The notes below the pieces were generated by a model, which saw nothing but the letters and a program-made list of their open reading frames with translations, was not told the DNA's origin and did no database searches. DNA of 34,422 bases from a bacterium (GTDB lineage: Bacteria > Chloroflexota > Dormibacteria > UBA8260 > Bog-877). A program made the translations under genes and the position numbers. The DNA lies in NCBI GenBank assembly GCA_021791345.1, contig JAJYWT010000099.1:1-34422 (forward strand). The letters run 5' to 3'. Below, in pieces: positions 24,271 through 32,321 of the stretch (its first letter is position 1; each line of letters opens with the position of its first letter).

Positions 24271-24276
24271 TAGGGT
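24271..24276 (+). promoter_or_regulatory. Proximal -10, likely leaderless promoter of fourth binding protein
   Basis: TAGGGT is followed by six bases and the ATG, the same spacing as TAGCGT before the first binding protein. TTGCAT at 24250-24255 could be a -35 with a short 15-base spacer. No ribosome binding site is visible, which fits a leaderless message. Confidence 0.45.
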
Positions 24277-24282
24277 GGACTT

Positions 24283-26232
24283 ATGAAGGGAAAGTTCGTG
24301 AAATCGACTTGGCGGCCCCTGGCGGTGGCCGCGGCTGCGAGCATGCTGCTGGCAGCTTGCTCCAGCACGTCCCCCACCTCCCATCACTCGGGGGGTGGCG
24401 TCGTCACCTACGCGGAGCAGGTGGGTGCGCCTCCGAACTACATCTTCCCGCTGCTCCCCGGAGCCTACGAGTCCAATGCCAACCTGTACCAGTTCGCGAA
24501 CCAGCAGTACCTGCCGCTGTACTGGTTCGGCGACCACGGCAAGCCTCTGTTCAATCCGCAGCTCAGTGTTGCCAAGCCGCCGGTGTTCTCCGACAACAAC
24601 ACCGTGGTCTCGATCACCTTGAAGCACTGGGAGTGGTCCAACGGCGCACCGATCACGGCCGCCGACGTCATCTTCTGGATGAACCTGGTGAGCGCTGCGA
24701 CCGACCCCAATGCCCCCACCGTCACCGGCGCCAATGGAGCGGCCGGACCGGGCTGGGGCGGATTCGTTCCCGGCGGGTTCCCGGAGAACATCGTGAGCTA
24801 CCAGCAGACCGGGACCTACACCCTGACGATGACGCTGAACCACTCGTACAACCCGACCTGGTACCTGTACAACGAGTTGAGCCAGGTGTACCCGATGCCC
24901 AAGACGGTTTGGGACAAGCTCTCCACCTCAGGATCCGTGGGCAACTACGACGCCTCCGCCGCGGCCCGGGAACCGCTTCCCGGCACCTCGCCGGTCGAGT
25001 ACGTCCCGCGTGACCCCGGGACGGCCACCTCTGGGGCTTTGGGGGTCGCCCAGTATCTGAACAGTCAGTCCCAGCAGCTGACCACCTACGCCACCAACCC
25101 GCTGTGGCAGGTGGTGGATGGCCCCTTCCGGATGAGCCAGTTCACGACCAGCGGCTACGTCAAGCTGGTCCCGAACCGAGCGTACTCCGGATCACCCAAG
25201 CCCACGATCTCGGCCTTTGAGGAGCTCCCCTTCACCAGCGAGTCGAGCGAGTTCGACGCGCTGCGCTCGGGGTCGCTCACGATCGGGTACATCCCGGTCC
25301 AGGATCTCGGCCAGCTGCATTCGTTGGAGAAGCAGCAGGGCTACAGCTTCTCGCCCTGGCGTGGGTACGGGTTCGACTACATCCCCTTCAACTTCACCAA
25401 CCAGACGGCGGGCCCGATCTTCGACCAGCTTTACTTCCGCCAGGCGATGCAGTCGCTGGTGAACCAGCCGGCCTACGTCAAGGATTTCCAGGCCGGTTAC
25501 GGGTCGATCGACAACGGCCCGGTGCCCACCTATCCCCCCAACCCGTTCGCGAGCCCCCTGGAGAAGCACGGCCAGGTGTATCCCTACGATCCCACCAAGG
25601 CGGTGCGCCTGCTCAGCAGCCACGGCTGGAAGGTGGAGCCCGGGGGCACCAGCTACTGCGAGCACCCGGGGTCGGGAACCGGCGAGTGCGGTTCCGGGAT
25701 CGCGGCGGGGCAGCAGGCGAACTTCAAGCTGCTGTACTCGAGCGGCACACCCGAGCTGACCAACGAGATGGAGGCGCTGCAGTCGACCCTCAAGGCCAAG
25801 GCAGGGATCTCGCTGGCCCTCTCCCAGGAGTCCACGGCTGATGTCGCCTCCACCATCCAGGACGGCTGCAGCCAGGCCAAGCCGTGCAACGACTGGGATC
25901 TCGCCGACGTGGCGCTCAGCTTCACCTGGACCTATGGTCCCGATTTCCTGCCCACCGGAGAGGAGCTGTTCGTGTCCGGGGCGGTGGACGACTCCGGAGG
26001 GTACTCGTCCCCTGTGAATGACGCCAACGTGGCCGCGACCAACACCGCTCCCAACAGCGCCGCCGAGATCTCCGCCCTGTACCGCTACCAGGACTACCTG
26101 GCGAAGCAGCTGCCAGTCCTGTACATGCCCCTGGGCAACATCCAGCTCACCATGTACAAGAGCGACCTGCGCGGTCTGGTGCCGCAGGATCCCTTCGACA
26201 TCATCTACCCGCAGCAGTACTCGCTGGGGTGA
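24283..26232 (+). CDS. Family-5 ABC solute-binding lipoprotein (fourth copy)
   Basis: A 649-residue SBP_bac_5 lipoprotein. The basic N-terminus (MKGKFVK) and hydrophobic core lead to the lipobox LLAAC with Cys at residue 26, followed by a Ser/Thr/His linker. The mature part begins GGVVTYAEQVGAPPNYIFPLL and keeps YLPLYWFGDHGKPLFNPQLS, WSNGAPITAADVIFWMNLV, NPTWYLYNELSQVYP and DPGTATSGALGVAQYLN. Cys pairs SYC...GEC and DGC...KPC are conserved. It is separated from the third copy by two enzyme genes, which suggests each binding protein is tied to its own downstream enzymes. It is followed by a 160-base gap with hairpins and then an amidohydrolase. No transport channel genes are present in the window, so it must share a permease encoded elsewhere or serve as a capture protein only. 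Confidence 0.92.
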   Translation: MKGKFVKSTWRPLAVAAAASMLLAACSSTSPTSHHSGGGVVTYAEQVGAPPNYIFPLLPGAYESNANLYQFANQQYLPLYWFGDHGKPLFNPQLSVAKPPVFSDNNTVVSITLKHWEWSNGAPITAADVIFWMNLVSAATDPNAPTVTGANGAAGPGWGGFVPGGFPENIVSYQQTGTYTLTMTLNHSYNPTWYLYNELSQVYPMPKTVWDKLSTSGSVGNYDASAAAREPLPGTSPVEYVPRDPGTATSGALGVAQYLNSQSQQLTTYATNPLWQVVDGPFRMSQFTTSGYVKLVPNRAYSGSPKPTISAFEELPFTSESSEFDALRSGSLTIGYIPVQDLGQLHSLEKQQGYSFSPWRGYGFDYIPFNFTNQTAGPIFDQLYFRQAMQSLVNQPAYVKDFQAGYGSIDNGPVPTYPPNPFASPLEKHGQVYPYDPTKAVRLLSSHGWKVEPGGTSYCEHPGSGTGECGSGIAAGQQANFKLLYSSGTPELTNEMEALQSTLKAKAGISLALSQESTADVASTIQDGCSQAKPCNDWDLADVALSFTWTYGPDFLPTGEELFVSGAVDDSGGYSSPVNDANVAATNTAPNSAAEISALYRYQDYLAKQLPVLYMPLGNIQLTMYKSDLRGLVPQDPFDIIYPQQYSLG

Positions 26233-26302
26233 CCCGGGTGACCCCGTTGGCGACTGCGGCCCGCCCCGGCTCGGCTCCACCCAACACGGCCCTCCCGCCC
26301 AC

Positions 26303-26334
26303 GCTCCGCCCGGGGTCCAGGGCGGAGCTGGACC
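26303..26334 (+). terminator. Two mutually exclusive hairpins after the fourth binding protein
   Basis: GCTCCGCCC (26303-26311) pairs with GGGCGGAGC (26320-26328) as a nine-base stem. GGTCCAG (26314-26320) pairs with CTGGACC (26328-26334) as a seven-base stem. The two share bases and cannot form together. No T-tract follows. This could be a weak terminator or an attenuator-like switch before the amidohydrolase. Confidence 0.35.
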
Positions 26335-26392
26335 GCGGCTCACGGAGCTCGGTCACGCGCTCGCCGCATCGGCTATCGCAGGGGAGTGACGG

Positions 26393-27652
26393 GTGGTGGC
26401 CGTGGTGACAGCCGGTCGGAAGCCCGCCGACAGCCAGGTGCGCGGCCCCGACCGCCCCTGGGCGGTAAGGGCTCGGCGGGTGCTTGACGCTTCCGCCTCC
26501 ACCTGGCTCGAGGGGGTGGTTGTCATCTGCCAGGGGGATCGGATCCTGGAGGTGACGCGGTCAGCGCCGACCGGTGTTCCCGTGTCCGACTTGGGCGAGA
26601 GGAGCCTGCTCCCCGGGCTGATCGACACCCACACCCACATCTTTCTTCAGGGGAATCACGATCAGCAGGAGTACGCGACCCAGATCCTGGCTGAGGACCC
26701 GGCCCACCGGGTGGCGCGTGCGGTGCGCGCGCTGGGAATCGCCCTCCGGCACGGCTTCACCACCTTGCGTGATCTGGGGACCGAGGGAGCCGGCTTCGGG
26801 GATGTGGCTCTCCGGGCTGCGGTCGAGGAGGGGGTTGTGGCCGGGCCGCGACTGCAGGCGGCGGGCCCGGCGATCGGCGCCACGCACGCCTATCCAATCT
26901 CGAACTACCGTGACGACTGGAGCTTCCCGGTCGGGGTCGCCGAGTGCGATGGTGCCGAGGGGTGCCGACGCGAGGTGCGCCGGCAGATCGCTCGCGGTGT
27001 TGACTGGATCAAGGTGTACGCGACCGCCGGCAGTCGGATGGGGCTCGACCCCGCCGGGTATCCGGACTCGCCTCCACCGTGGACCCAGGTTGAGCTGAAC
27101 ACCATTGTGGAGACCGCCCACGAGCAGGGGGTGCGGGTCGCGGCCCACGCCATGGCCGCCACGGGCACCGACATGGCGGTCGCGGCGGGGGTCGACTCCG
27201 TCGAGCATGGCAATGCGATCCGGCCCGAGACCGCCGAAGCGATGGCCGAGCGCGGGATCTATCTGGTGCCCACGCTGCTGGCGCTGCGGGAGCAACCCCG
27301 GACCTCGTTCGAAAACTGCCGGCGCGCCGGGGTGCGGGTCGCCCTTGGCACCGACGTCGGTGCCTTCTACTGGGATGAGCACAACCAGGCGCGCGAGCTC
27401 GAGCTGCTGGTGGGCTTGGGCCTGACCCCGGCCGAGGCGGTCCGGAGCGCCACCGTGGTCGCGGCGGAGATGCTGGGGCTCAGCGGGGAGGTCGGCGAGA
27501 TCGGGCCGGGGAGGTGCGCCGACCTCATCGCATGCCCGGGCGATCCACTCTCGGACGTCGCCCTTCTGCAGCAGGTCGATGTGGTGATCCGTGCCGGCCG
27601 GTTGGTGACCACCGTCGACCGTCAGCCATCGGGGCCGGTGGCGGTCGGGTGA
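26393..27652 (+). CDS. Metal-dependent amidohydrolase, imidazolonepropionase/prolidase-like
   Basis: A 419-residue amidohydrolase-superfamily enzyme. After a small beta domain, GLIDTHTHI supplies the first metal ligands H80 and H82. The probable bridging Lys is K207 in DWIKVYATAG, followed by H252 in AAHAMA, H272 in VEHGN and the catalytic Asp D321 in GTDVGAF. The late GEIGPGRCADLIACPGDPL is typical of the group. Relatives in this subgroup hydrolyse Xaa-Pro, Xaa-Arg or Xaa-Lys dipeptides or acyl amides, which would suit the peptide-type binding protein upstream; the exact substrate is unknown. GGGGAG at 26381-26386 precedes the GTG start. No signal peptide is seen, so it is cytoplasmic. The first 20 residues are not conserved-looking, and a later GTG start is possible. 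Confidence 0.85.
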   Translation: MVAVVTAGRKPADSQVRGPDRPWAVRARRVLDASASTWLEGVVVICQGDRILEVTRSAPTGVPVSDLGERSLLPGLIDTHTHIFLQGNHDQQEYATQILAEDPAHRVARAVRALGIALRHGFTTLRDLGTEGAGFGDVALRAAVEEGVVAGPRLQAAGPAIGATHAYPISNYRDDWSFPVGVAECDGAEGCRREVRRQIARGVDWIKVYATAGSRMGLDPAGYPDSPPPWTQVELNTIVETAHEQGVRVAAHAMAATGTDMAVAAGVDSVEHGNAIRPETAEAMAERGIYLVPTLLALREQPRTSFENCRRAGVRVALGTDVGAFYWDEHNQARELELLVGLGLTPAEAVRSATVVAAEMLGLSGEVGEIGPGRCADLIACPGDPLSDVALLQQVDVVIRAGRLVTTVDRQPSGPVAVG

Positions 27653-27863
27653 GGGGTCCGCGCTCGCACCGGGTTGCGGCGGAGCGGCTGCAAGCCTGCC
27701 TGGTCGATGCAGGTCGGGCCCGGCATGGGCGCCGCTTCCGCACGATCCCGACCCTGCCGCCGGATGTCGTCCGCCCCGGTGATCAGGGATGAAGCAGCGA
27801 GGAACCGAAGTGGGGGCTCAGCGCTCATGCCCGCGGCCAGGGTGGGCCAGCAGACCCGAGTCG

Positions 27864-27871
27864 GAAAGGGG
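27864..27871 (+). promoter_or_regulatory. Ribosome binding site deciding the start of the fusion gene
   Basis: GAAAGGGG lies 6 to 7 bases before the TTG at 27878, directly ahead of the dinucleotide-binding strand QLTIIGAGAIGG. This supports the short start over in-frame ATG 27827. Confidence 0.4.
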
Positions 27872-27877
27872 CATCCG

Positions 27878-30034
27878 TTGCAGTTGACAATCATCGGCGC
27901 CGGTGCGATCGGTGGGACCATCGGTGCGCACATGCTGCGCGCGGGTCACGAGATCCTCTTCTGTGACAGCGATGTGGAGCATGTGAACGCCATCAACTCC
28001 CACGGCCTCACGATCGAGGGACCGGTCGTCAACTTCACGGTGCCGGCGCGGGCGGTGACTCCCCAGGACCTGCCCGCGCAGCTTCACCATGTGGCGATCG
28101 CCGTCAAGAGCCAGCACACGGCCTCGGCCGCCGAGCTCCTCAGAGGCAGGCTCGCCGCCGATGGCTACGTGGTCAGCTTCCAGAACGGTTTGAACAATGA
28201 GGTGTTGGTCGCCGTGGTGGGCGAGGACTCGGTCATCCTGAGCTTTGTGAACTTCGGCGCCGACCTGATCGCCCCGGGCCGGATCATGCAGGGCAACATC
28301 GGCACCTTCCGGGTGGGTGAGCTGCCCGGTCGGGGCATCACCCCGAGGGTCCGGGAGCTGGTGGCCGCGCTGCCCTACGCCCAGGCCACGGACAACATCC
28401 TCGGCTACCTCTGGGGCAAGGAGGCATACGGGGCGATGCTCTTCGCCGGGGCGGTCTCGGACCTCTCCATCGCGGACTCACTGGAGCAACCGGAGTGGCG
28501 GCCGCTGATGCTGGCGGTGGCCCGGGAGGTGCTGGCCCAGGCGCCGGTGACGCCGGAGGGCTTCGACGGCTTCGAGCCCGGCGACCTGGAGGGGTCGCTC
28601 CCGCGCCTGGCGGAGTTCAATCGCCAGAGCGCCAAGTCCCACAGCGGGATCTACCGCGACCTGGTGGTGCGCCATCGCCCCACCGAGGTGGATGGACAGC
28701 TTGGTGCGCTGCGGGGGCCGCTCACCCAACACACCACAGCGCTCATCCACGCGATCGAGCGGGGTGAGCGGTCCTGCGAGGTTCCCAATCTGAAGTTGCT
28801 GGCGGCGCTGGAGCGGGCCGAGCGCCTGGGTCGGCCGCTGCAGGCGGTGGTGCGCCTGGTTTCCGCGCCCCGGCGGGCGCCCGGGGGCCCGCTCCTGGGC
28901 CACCCGGTGGCGGTCAAGGACATCTTCAGCGTCGCCGGGCTGCCCCGCGGCAATGGCAATCCCAGCGCGATGGCCGGTCCGGCGGAGCCTGAGGATGCCG
29001 CCGTGGTTGCCCAGCTGCGCACTCTGGGCGCCGACGTCTTCTGCACGACCGCGATGTTGGAGTACGCCGCGGGGGCGACCCACCCGCAGGTCCCTGAGAC
29101 CCTGAACCCGTACGACCTGACCAGAACCGCGGGGGGCTCCAGCGGGGGCTCCGCGGCGGTGGTGGCGGCGGGCGTCTGCGATCTCGCGCTCGGCACCGAC
29201 ACCGGTGGGTCGGTGCGCATTCCCGCCTCGTATTGCGGGGTGGTCGGGCTCAAGCCGTCACATCTGGCGCTGAGCTCGACCGGGGTCCAGCCGCTGGCGC
29301 CGTCGCTGGACGACGTCGGCATCCTGGCGCGGGATGTCCCGGCCGCCGAGTTCCTGTTCGCGGCTCTCCGGCCCGGGCCGGCGGCGGCCCGCAAGCAGCG
29401 GCTGCGGATCGGGTACTTCGAGAGCGGTATGGCCGAGGTGCACCTCGACCCCGAGGTGGATGCCGTGGTCTCCGGTGCTCTGCGTGCTCTGGCCAATGCC
29501 GGCTGTGACCTGGTCGCGATCCCTGCTCACCCGTTCCGCGAGCTGGGATCCCTCTTCGATGACATATTCCTCTTCGAGGCGGGGCGGGTTCACGCCCAGC
29601 GGGTGCTTTCCGATCCGGCGCACTACGGGCCTGAGACCCTGCGCCTGCTCCGGGCGGCCGTCGGCGCCGAGGAGCGCGTTCACGGGCTGGCCCTGGCTGC
29701 TCGGGAGCGGCTCCTGCCGGCGGCGGCGGCGGAGCTGGGCAAGGTCGATGTGCTGCTGACACCCGCAGTCCCGTTCGTCGCCCCTGCCACCACACCGCCG
29801 GTCGACACGCCGGAGGGGCGCGACGAGGGCGCCTTCACCGGCGTCTTCAACGTGATCGGAGCCCCAGCGCTGGTGCTTCCCGGCGGCTGGTCTGAGGCGG
29901 GGCTGCCGATCGGCCTACAGCTGGTCGCCGGCTTTGGCTCGGACCGCCAACTCCTGGCCGACGCCCACTTGGTGGAACGTATGCTGGAAGTCCCCCGTCG
30001 TGAGCCCGTGGCAGTCTCAGGAGCCGATGCATGA
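27878..30034 (+). CDS. Ketopantoate-reductase-like dehydrogenase fused to amidase
   Basis: A 718-residue two-enzyme fusion. Residues about 1-310 form a 2-dehydropantoate-2-reductase (ApbA/PanE) family unit: the dinucleotide motif GAGAIGG at residues 7-13, AIAVKSQHT, the QNGLNNE loop, the catalytic Lys K181 in GKEAYGAMLFAG, and RPTEVDGQLGAL for the C-terminal helical domain. Residues about 335-710 form an amidase-signature hydrolase with the Lys-Ser-Ser triad region: K347 in VAVKDIF, GGSSGGS at 419-425 and the nucleophile S445 in TDTGGSVRIPAS. The amidase has a shortened N-terminal helix region, partly replaced by the reductase. Both active sites look complete. The join is within one uninterrupted frame with even codon use, so a frameshift artefact is unlikely. 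A longer start (ATG 27827) is possible. The stop overlaps the dehydrogenase gene that follows. The likely role is hydrolysis of an amide coupled to reduction or oxidation of a keto or hydroxy acid; the substrate is unknown. Confidence 0.85.
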   Translation: MQLTIIGAGAIGGTIGAHMLRAGHEILFCDSDVEHVNAINSHGLTIEGPVVNFTVPARAVTPQDLPAQLHHVAIAVKSQHTASAAELLRGRLAADGYVVSFQNGLNNEVLVAVVGEDSVILSFVNFGADLIAPGRIMQGNIGTFRVGELPGRGITPRVRELVAALPYAQATDNILGYLWGKEAYGAMLFAGAVSDLSIADSLEQPEWRPLMLAVAREVLAQAPVTPEGFDGFEPGDLEGSLPRLAEFNRQSAKSHSGIYRDLVVRHRPTEVDGQLGALRGPLTQHTTALIHAIERGERSCEVPNLKLLAALERAERLGRPLQAVVRLVSAPRRAPGGPLLGHPVAVKDIFSVAGLPRGNGNPSAMAGPAEPEDAAVVAQLRTLGADVFCTTAMLEYAAGATHPQVPETLNPYDLTRTAGGSSGGSAAVVAAGVCDLALGTDTGGSVRIPASYCGVVGLKPSHLALSSTGVQPLAPSLDDVGILARDVPAAEFLFAALRPGPAAARKQRLRIGYFESGMAEVHLDPEVDAVVSGALRALANAGCDLVAIPAHPFRELGSLFDDIFLFEAGRVHAQRVLSDPAHYGPETLRLLRAAVGAEERVHGLALAARERLLPAAAAELGKVDVLLTPAVPFVAPATTPPVDTPEGRDEGAFTGVFNVIGAPALVLPGGWSEAGLPIGLQLVAGFGSDRQLLADAHLVERMLEVPRREPVAVSGADA

Positions 30035-31074
30035 AAGCTGCGATCTACCGAGGTGCCGGACAGGTCACGGTGGAGGAGGTCCCCGATCCCAGGCTGGTCG
30101 AGCCCACCGACGCCGTGGTCCGCGTGTTGCGTTCGTGTGTCTGCGGGTCGGACCTGTGGGCCTACCGGGGAGTCATCCAGCGCGCCGTGCCGGCACGGCT
30201 CGGCCATGAGTTCCTGGGGCTGGTCGAGGAGGTGGGGTCTCAGGTCTCCACGATCTCGGTCGGAGATCTGGTGGTGGCACCCTTTCAGTGGAGCGACAAC
30301 ACCTGCCCAGCCTGCCGCGACGGAATCCAGACATCCTGCGTGAACGGGGGCACCTTCGGGGCGCCCGGCACCGACGGGGGGCAGGGGGAGGCGGTCCGGG
30401 TTCCCCAGGCCGACGGGACCCTGGTCGCGGTCCCGGGCGGCCTGTCGCCGACCACAGAGGGGCTGCTGCCGGCGCTACTGGCGGCGACCGACGTGGCGGC
30501 CACCGGCCTGCATGGCGCGGTCCTGGCTGACACCGCGCCGGGCTCGACCGTGGTCGTCATCGGTGACGGAGCGGTGGGGTTGTGTGCGGTGCTCGGCGCG
30601 CGCTCGATCCTGGGTGCCGAGCGGGTGATCCTGATGAGTCGCAACCCCACCCGGCAGGCTGTCGGGCGCTCCTTCGGGGCCACCGAGGTGATCGCGGAGC
30701 GCGGCCCGGAGGCGGTGAGCCTGGTCCGGGATCTGACCCAGGGGCTGGGCGCCCGGCACGTGGTCGAGGCCGTGGGGACTCCGGAGTCCTGGGAGATGGC
30801 GGTAGGGATGGCCCGAGAGGGCGGCACCATCGGAGCGGTGGGCGTACCCCACACCACCCCCTCCTTGCCTCTTTTCGATCTGTTCCGCCACCACCTCCGG
30901 GTCCACGCGGGAGTGGCACCGGTGCGGCACTACCTGCCCGACCTGATCGCGAGGATTGTCGAGGGCGGCTACGATCCCAGCCCGGTGTTCGACATGTCAC
31001 TGCCGCTGGCAGAGGTCGCCGAGGCCTATCGGGCGATGTCCGAGCGGCGGGCGATCAAGGTGATGCTCACGTGA
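30031..31074 (+). CDS. Zinc-dependent medium-chain alcohol dehydrogenase
   Basis: A 347-residue MDR-family dehydrogenase whose ATG overlaps the fusion gene's stop. Catalytic zinc ligands are C38 in CGSD and H59-E60 in GHEFLG. The structural zinc loop has three of four Cys (C92, C95, C103), with Asp (D89) in the first position, as in some subfamilies with the DNTCPxC pattern. The cofactor site is VVVIGDGAVGLCAVLGA in the Rossmann domain. FGAxxGxGxGGE-type residues appear as FGAPGTDGGQGEAVRVP, which fits the subfamily. It likely oxidises a secondary or primary alcohol with NAD(P). It is coupled to the M19 gene by a GTGA overlap. Confidence 0.92.
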   Translation: MKAAIYRGAGQVTVEEVPDPRLVEPTDAVVRVLRSCVCGSDLWAYRGVIQRAVPARLGHEFLGLVEEVGSQVSTISVGDLVVAPFQWSDNTCPACRDGIQTSCVNGGTFGAPGTDGGQGEAVRVPQADGTLVAVPGGLSPTTEGLLPALLAATDVAATGLHGAVLADTAPGSTVVVIGDGAVGLCAVLGARSILGAERVILMSRNPTRQAVGRSFGATEVIAERGPEAVSLVRDLTQGLGARHVVEAVGTPESWEMAVGMAREGGTIGAVGVPHTTPSLPLFDLFRHHLRVHAGVAPVRHYLPDLIARIVEGGYDPSPVFDMSLPLAEVAEAYRAMSERRAIKVMLT

Positions 31075-32321
31075 GCCAGGAGGGGCCTGCGGCGCGGGAC
31101 CGGGCGCGCAAGGCGGCGGCCTACAGGGGCTATCGCTCCTACCAGTACCTAGAGCCCGGGGTGGACTACCGGGAGTTCGACCTGGCGGAGGAGCTCGACC
31201 GGGTGCCCTCCGCCGGGGTGGCGACCACGCCCGAGCAGGAGCAGCGGGTGCAGCGTCTGCTGGAGGAGGGCCCGATCATCTCCCTGCACGACCACCCCTC
31301 GGTCATGCCCAAGGACATCGACCAACTCTTCGAGTACCGCCGTCACGGGCGCGACTTCACCGGCTATCTGGGGCTCAGCCGCTCCGGCCTCGACGCCGTG
31401 TTCGACAACCTCGCGGACGGGGAGGGGCAGATCACGTCTTTGTCGGGCTGGAAGTGGGAGGACACCCTGGTGGATCTGGGCATGCGCCTCTGCGACATCG
31501 CCCACCAGGACTACGTCACCGTGATCCACCGCCTGGCCGACCTCGACCGTGCCCGTGAAAACGGGCAGCTGGGGTTGGTGCTGGCGATCGAATCGGCCGC
31601 GCCGATCGAGAACGAGCTCGACCGTCTGGACATCCTCTATGGCTTCGGGATCCGCTCCATCGGCGTCACCTACAGCGAGGCGAATCTGCTGGGCAGCGGC
31701 CTCGGCGAGCGGTCGGACGCGGGGCTGACCGCATTCGGCCGTCGCGCGGTGCGGCGGATGAACCAGCTGGGGATCCTGATCGACTGCTCCCACGCCGGTG
31801 ATCGCACGACCCTGGACACGATCAATGCCAGCTCCCAACCGGTCTCGATATCCCACGCCGGTGCTCGCGCGCTCTGGCCCACCGCCAGGATGAAGCCCGA
31901 CGATGTGATCCGCGCCTGCGCCGAGTCGGGCGGGGTCATCGGCATCGAGGCCGCGCCCCACACCACCCTCACCAGAGAGCATCCCCGGCACTCGATCGAC
32001 AGCTACATGGCCCACTTCGAATACTGCTGTGAGCTGGTGGGGCTGGAGCACGTCGGCTTCGGTCCGGACACCCTCTTCGGCGACCACGTCGGCCTCCACC
32101 GGGTGATGGCGGAGCGTTTCGGCCAGCAGCTGCCCCCATCTTCCCTGCCCATCGAGCGGGTCCCCTACGTTGATGGGCTGGAGAGCCCCGCGGAGACCCT
32201 CCCCAACATCGTGCGCTGGCTGGTGGTGCACGGCTACAGCGATCCGGACATTCACCTAGCGGCGGGCGGCAACGTCCTCAGAATGCTGGAGGAGGCGTGG
32301 CGGCCGGGTGAGGGTGGCTGA
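31071..32321 (+). CDS. Membrane-dipeptidase-like (M19) metallohydrolase
   Basis: A 416-residue peptidase M19 family protein starting at a GTG that overlaps the dehydrogenase stop. Family members cleave dipeptides, including those with a D-residue at the end, at a two-metal site. The usual HxD motif (GHNDxP) appears as LHDHP with H73-D74-H75, so the Asp ligand position holds His. Other ligand regions are present: LAIESA with its bridging Glu, DCSHAG, SISHAGARAL and GFGPDTLFG. A longer N-terminal extension of about 65 residues precedes the barrel. No signal peptide, so cytoplasmic. The changed ligand may alter the metal or the reaction. Its place after an amidase fusion suits breakdown of a peptide-like compound. 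Confidence 0.83.
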   Translation: MSQEGPAARDRARKAAAYRGYRSYQYLEPGVDYREFDLAEELDRVPSAGVATTPEQEQRVQRLLEEGPIISLHDHPSVMPKDIDQLFEYRRHGRDFTGYLGLSRSGLDAVFDNLADGEGQITSLSGWKWEDTLVDLGMRLCDIAHQDYVTVIHRLADLDRARENGQLGLVLAIESAAPIENELDRLDILYGFGIRSIGVTYSEANLLGSGLGERSDAGLTAFGRRAVRRMNQLGILIDCSHAGDRTTLDTINASSQPVSISHAGARALWPTARMKPDDVIRACAESGGVIGIEAAPHTTLTREHPRHSIDSYMAHFEYCCELVGLEHVGFGPDTLFGDHVGLHRVMAERFGQQLPPSSLPIERVPYVDGLESPAETLPNIVRWLVVHGYSDPDIHLAAGGNVLRMLEEAWRPGEGG

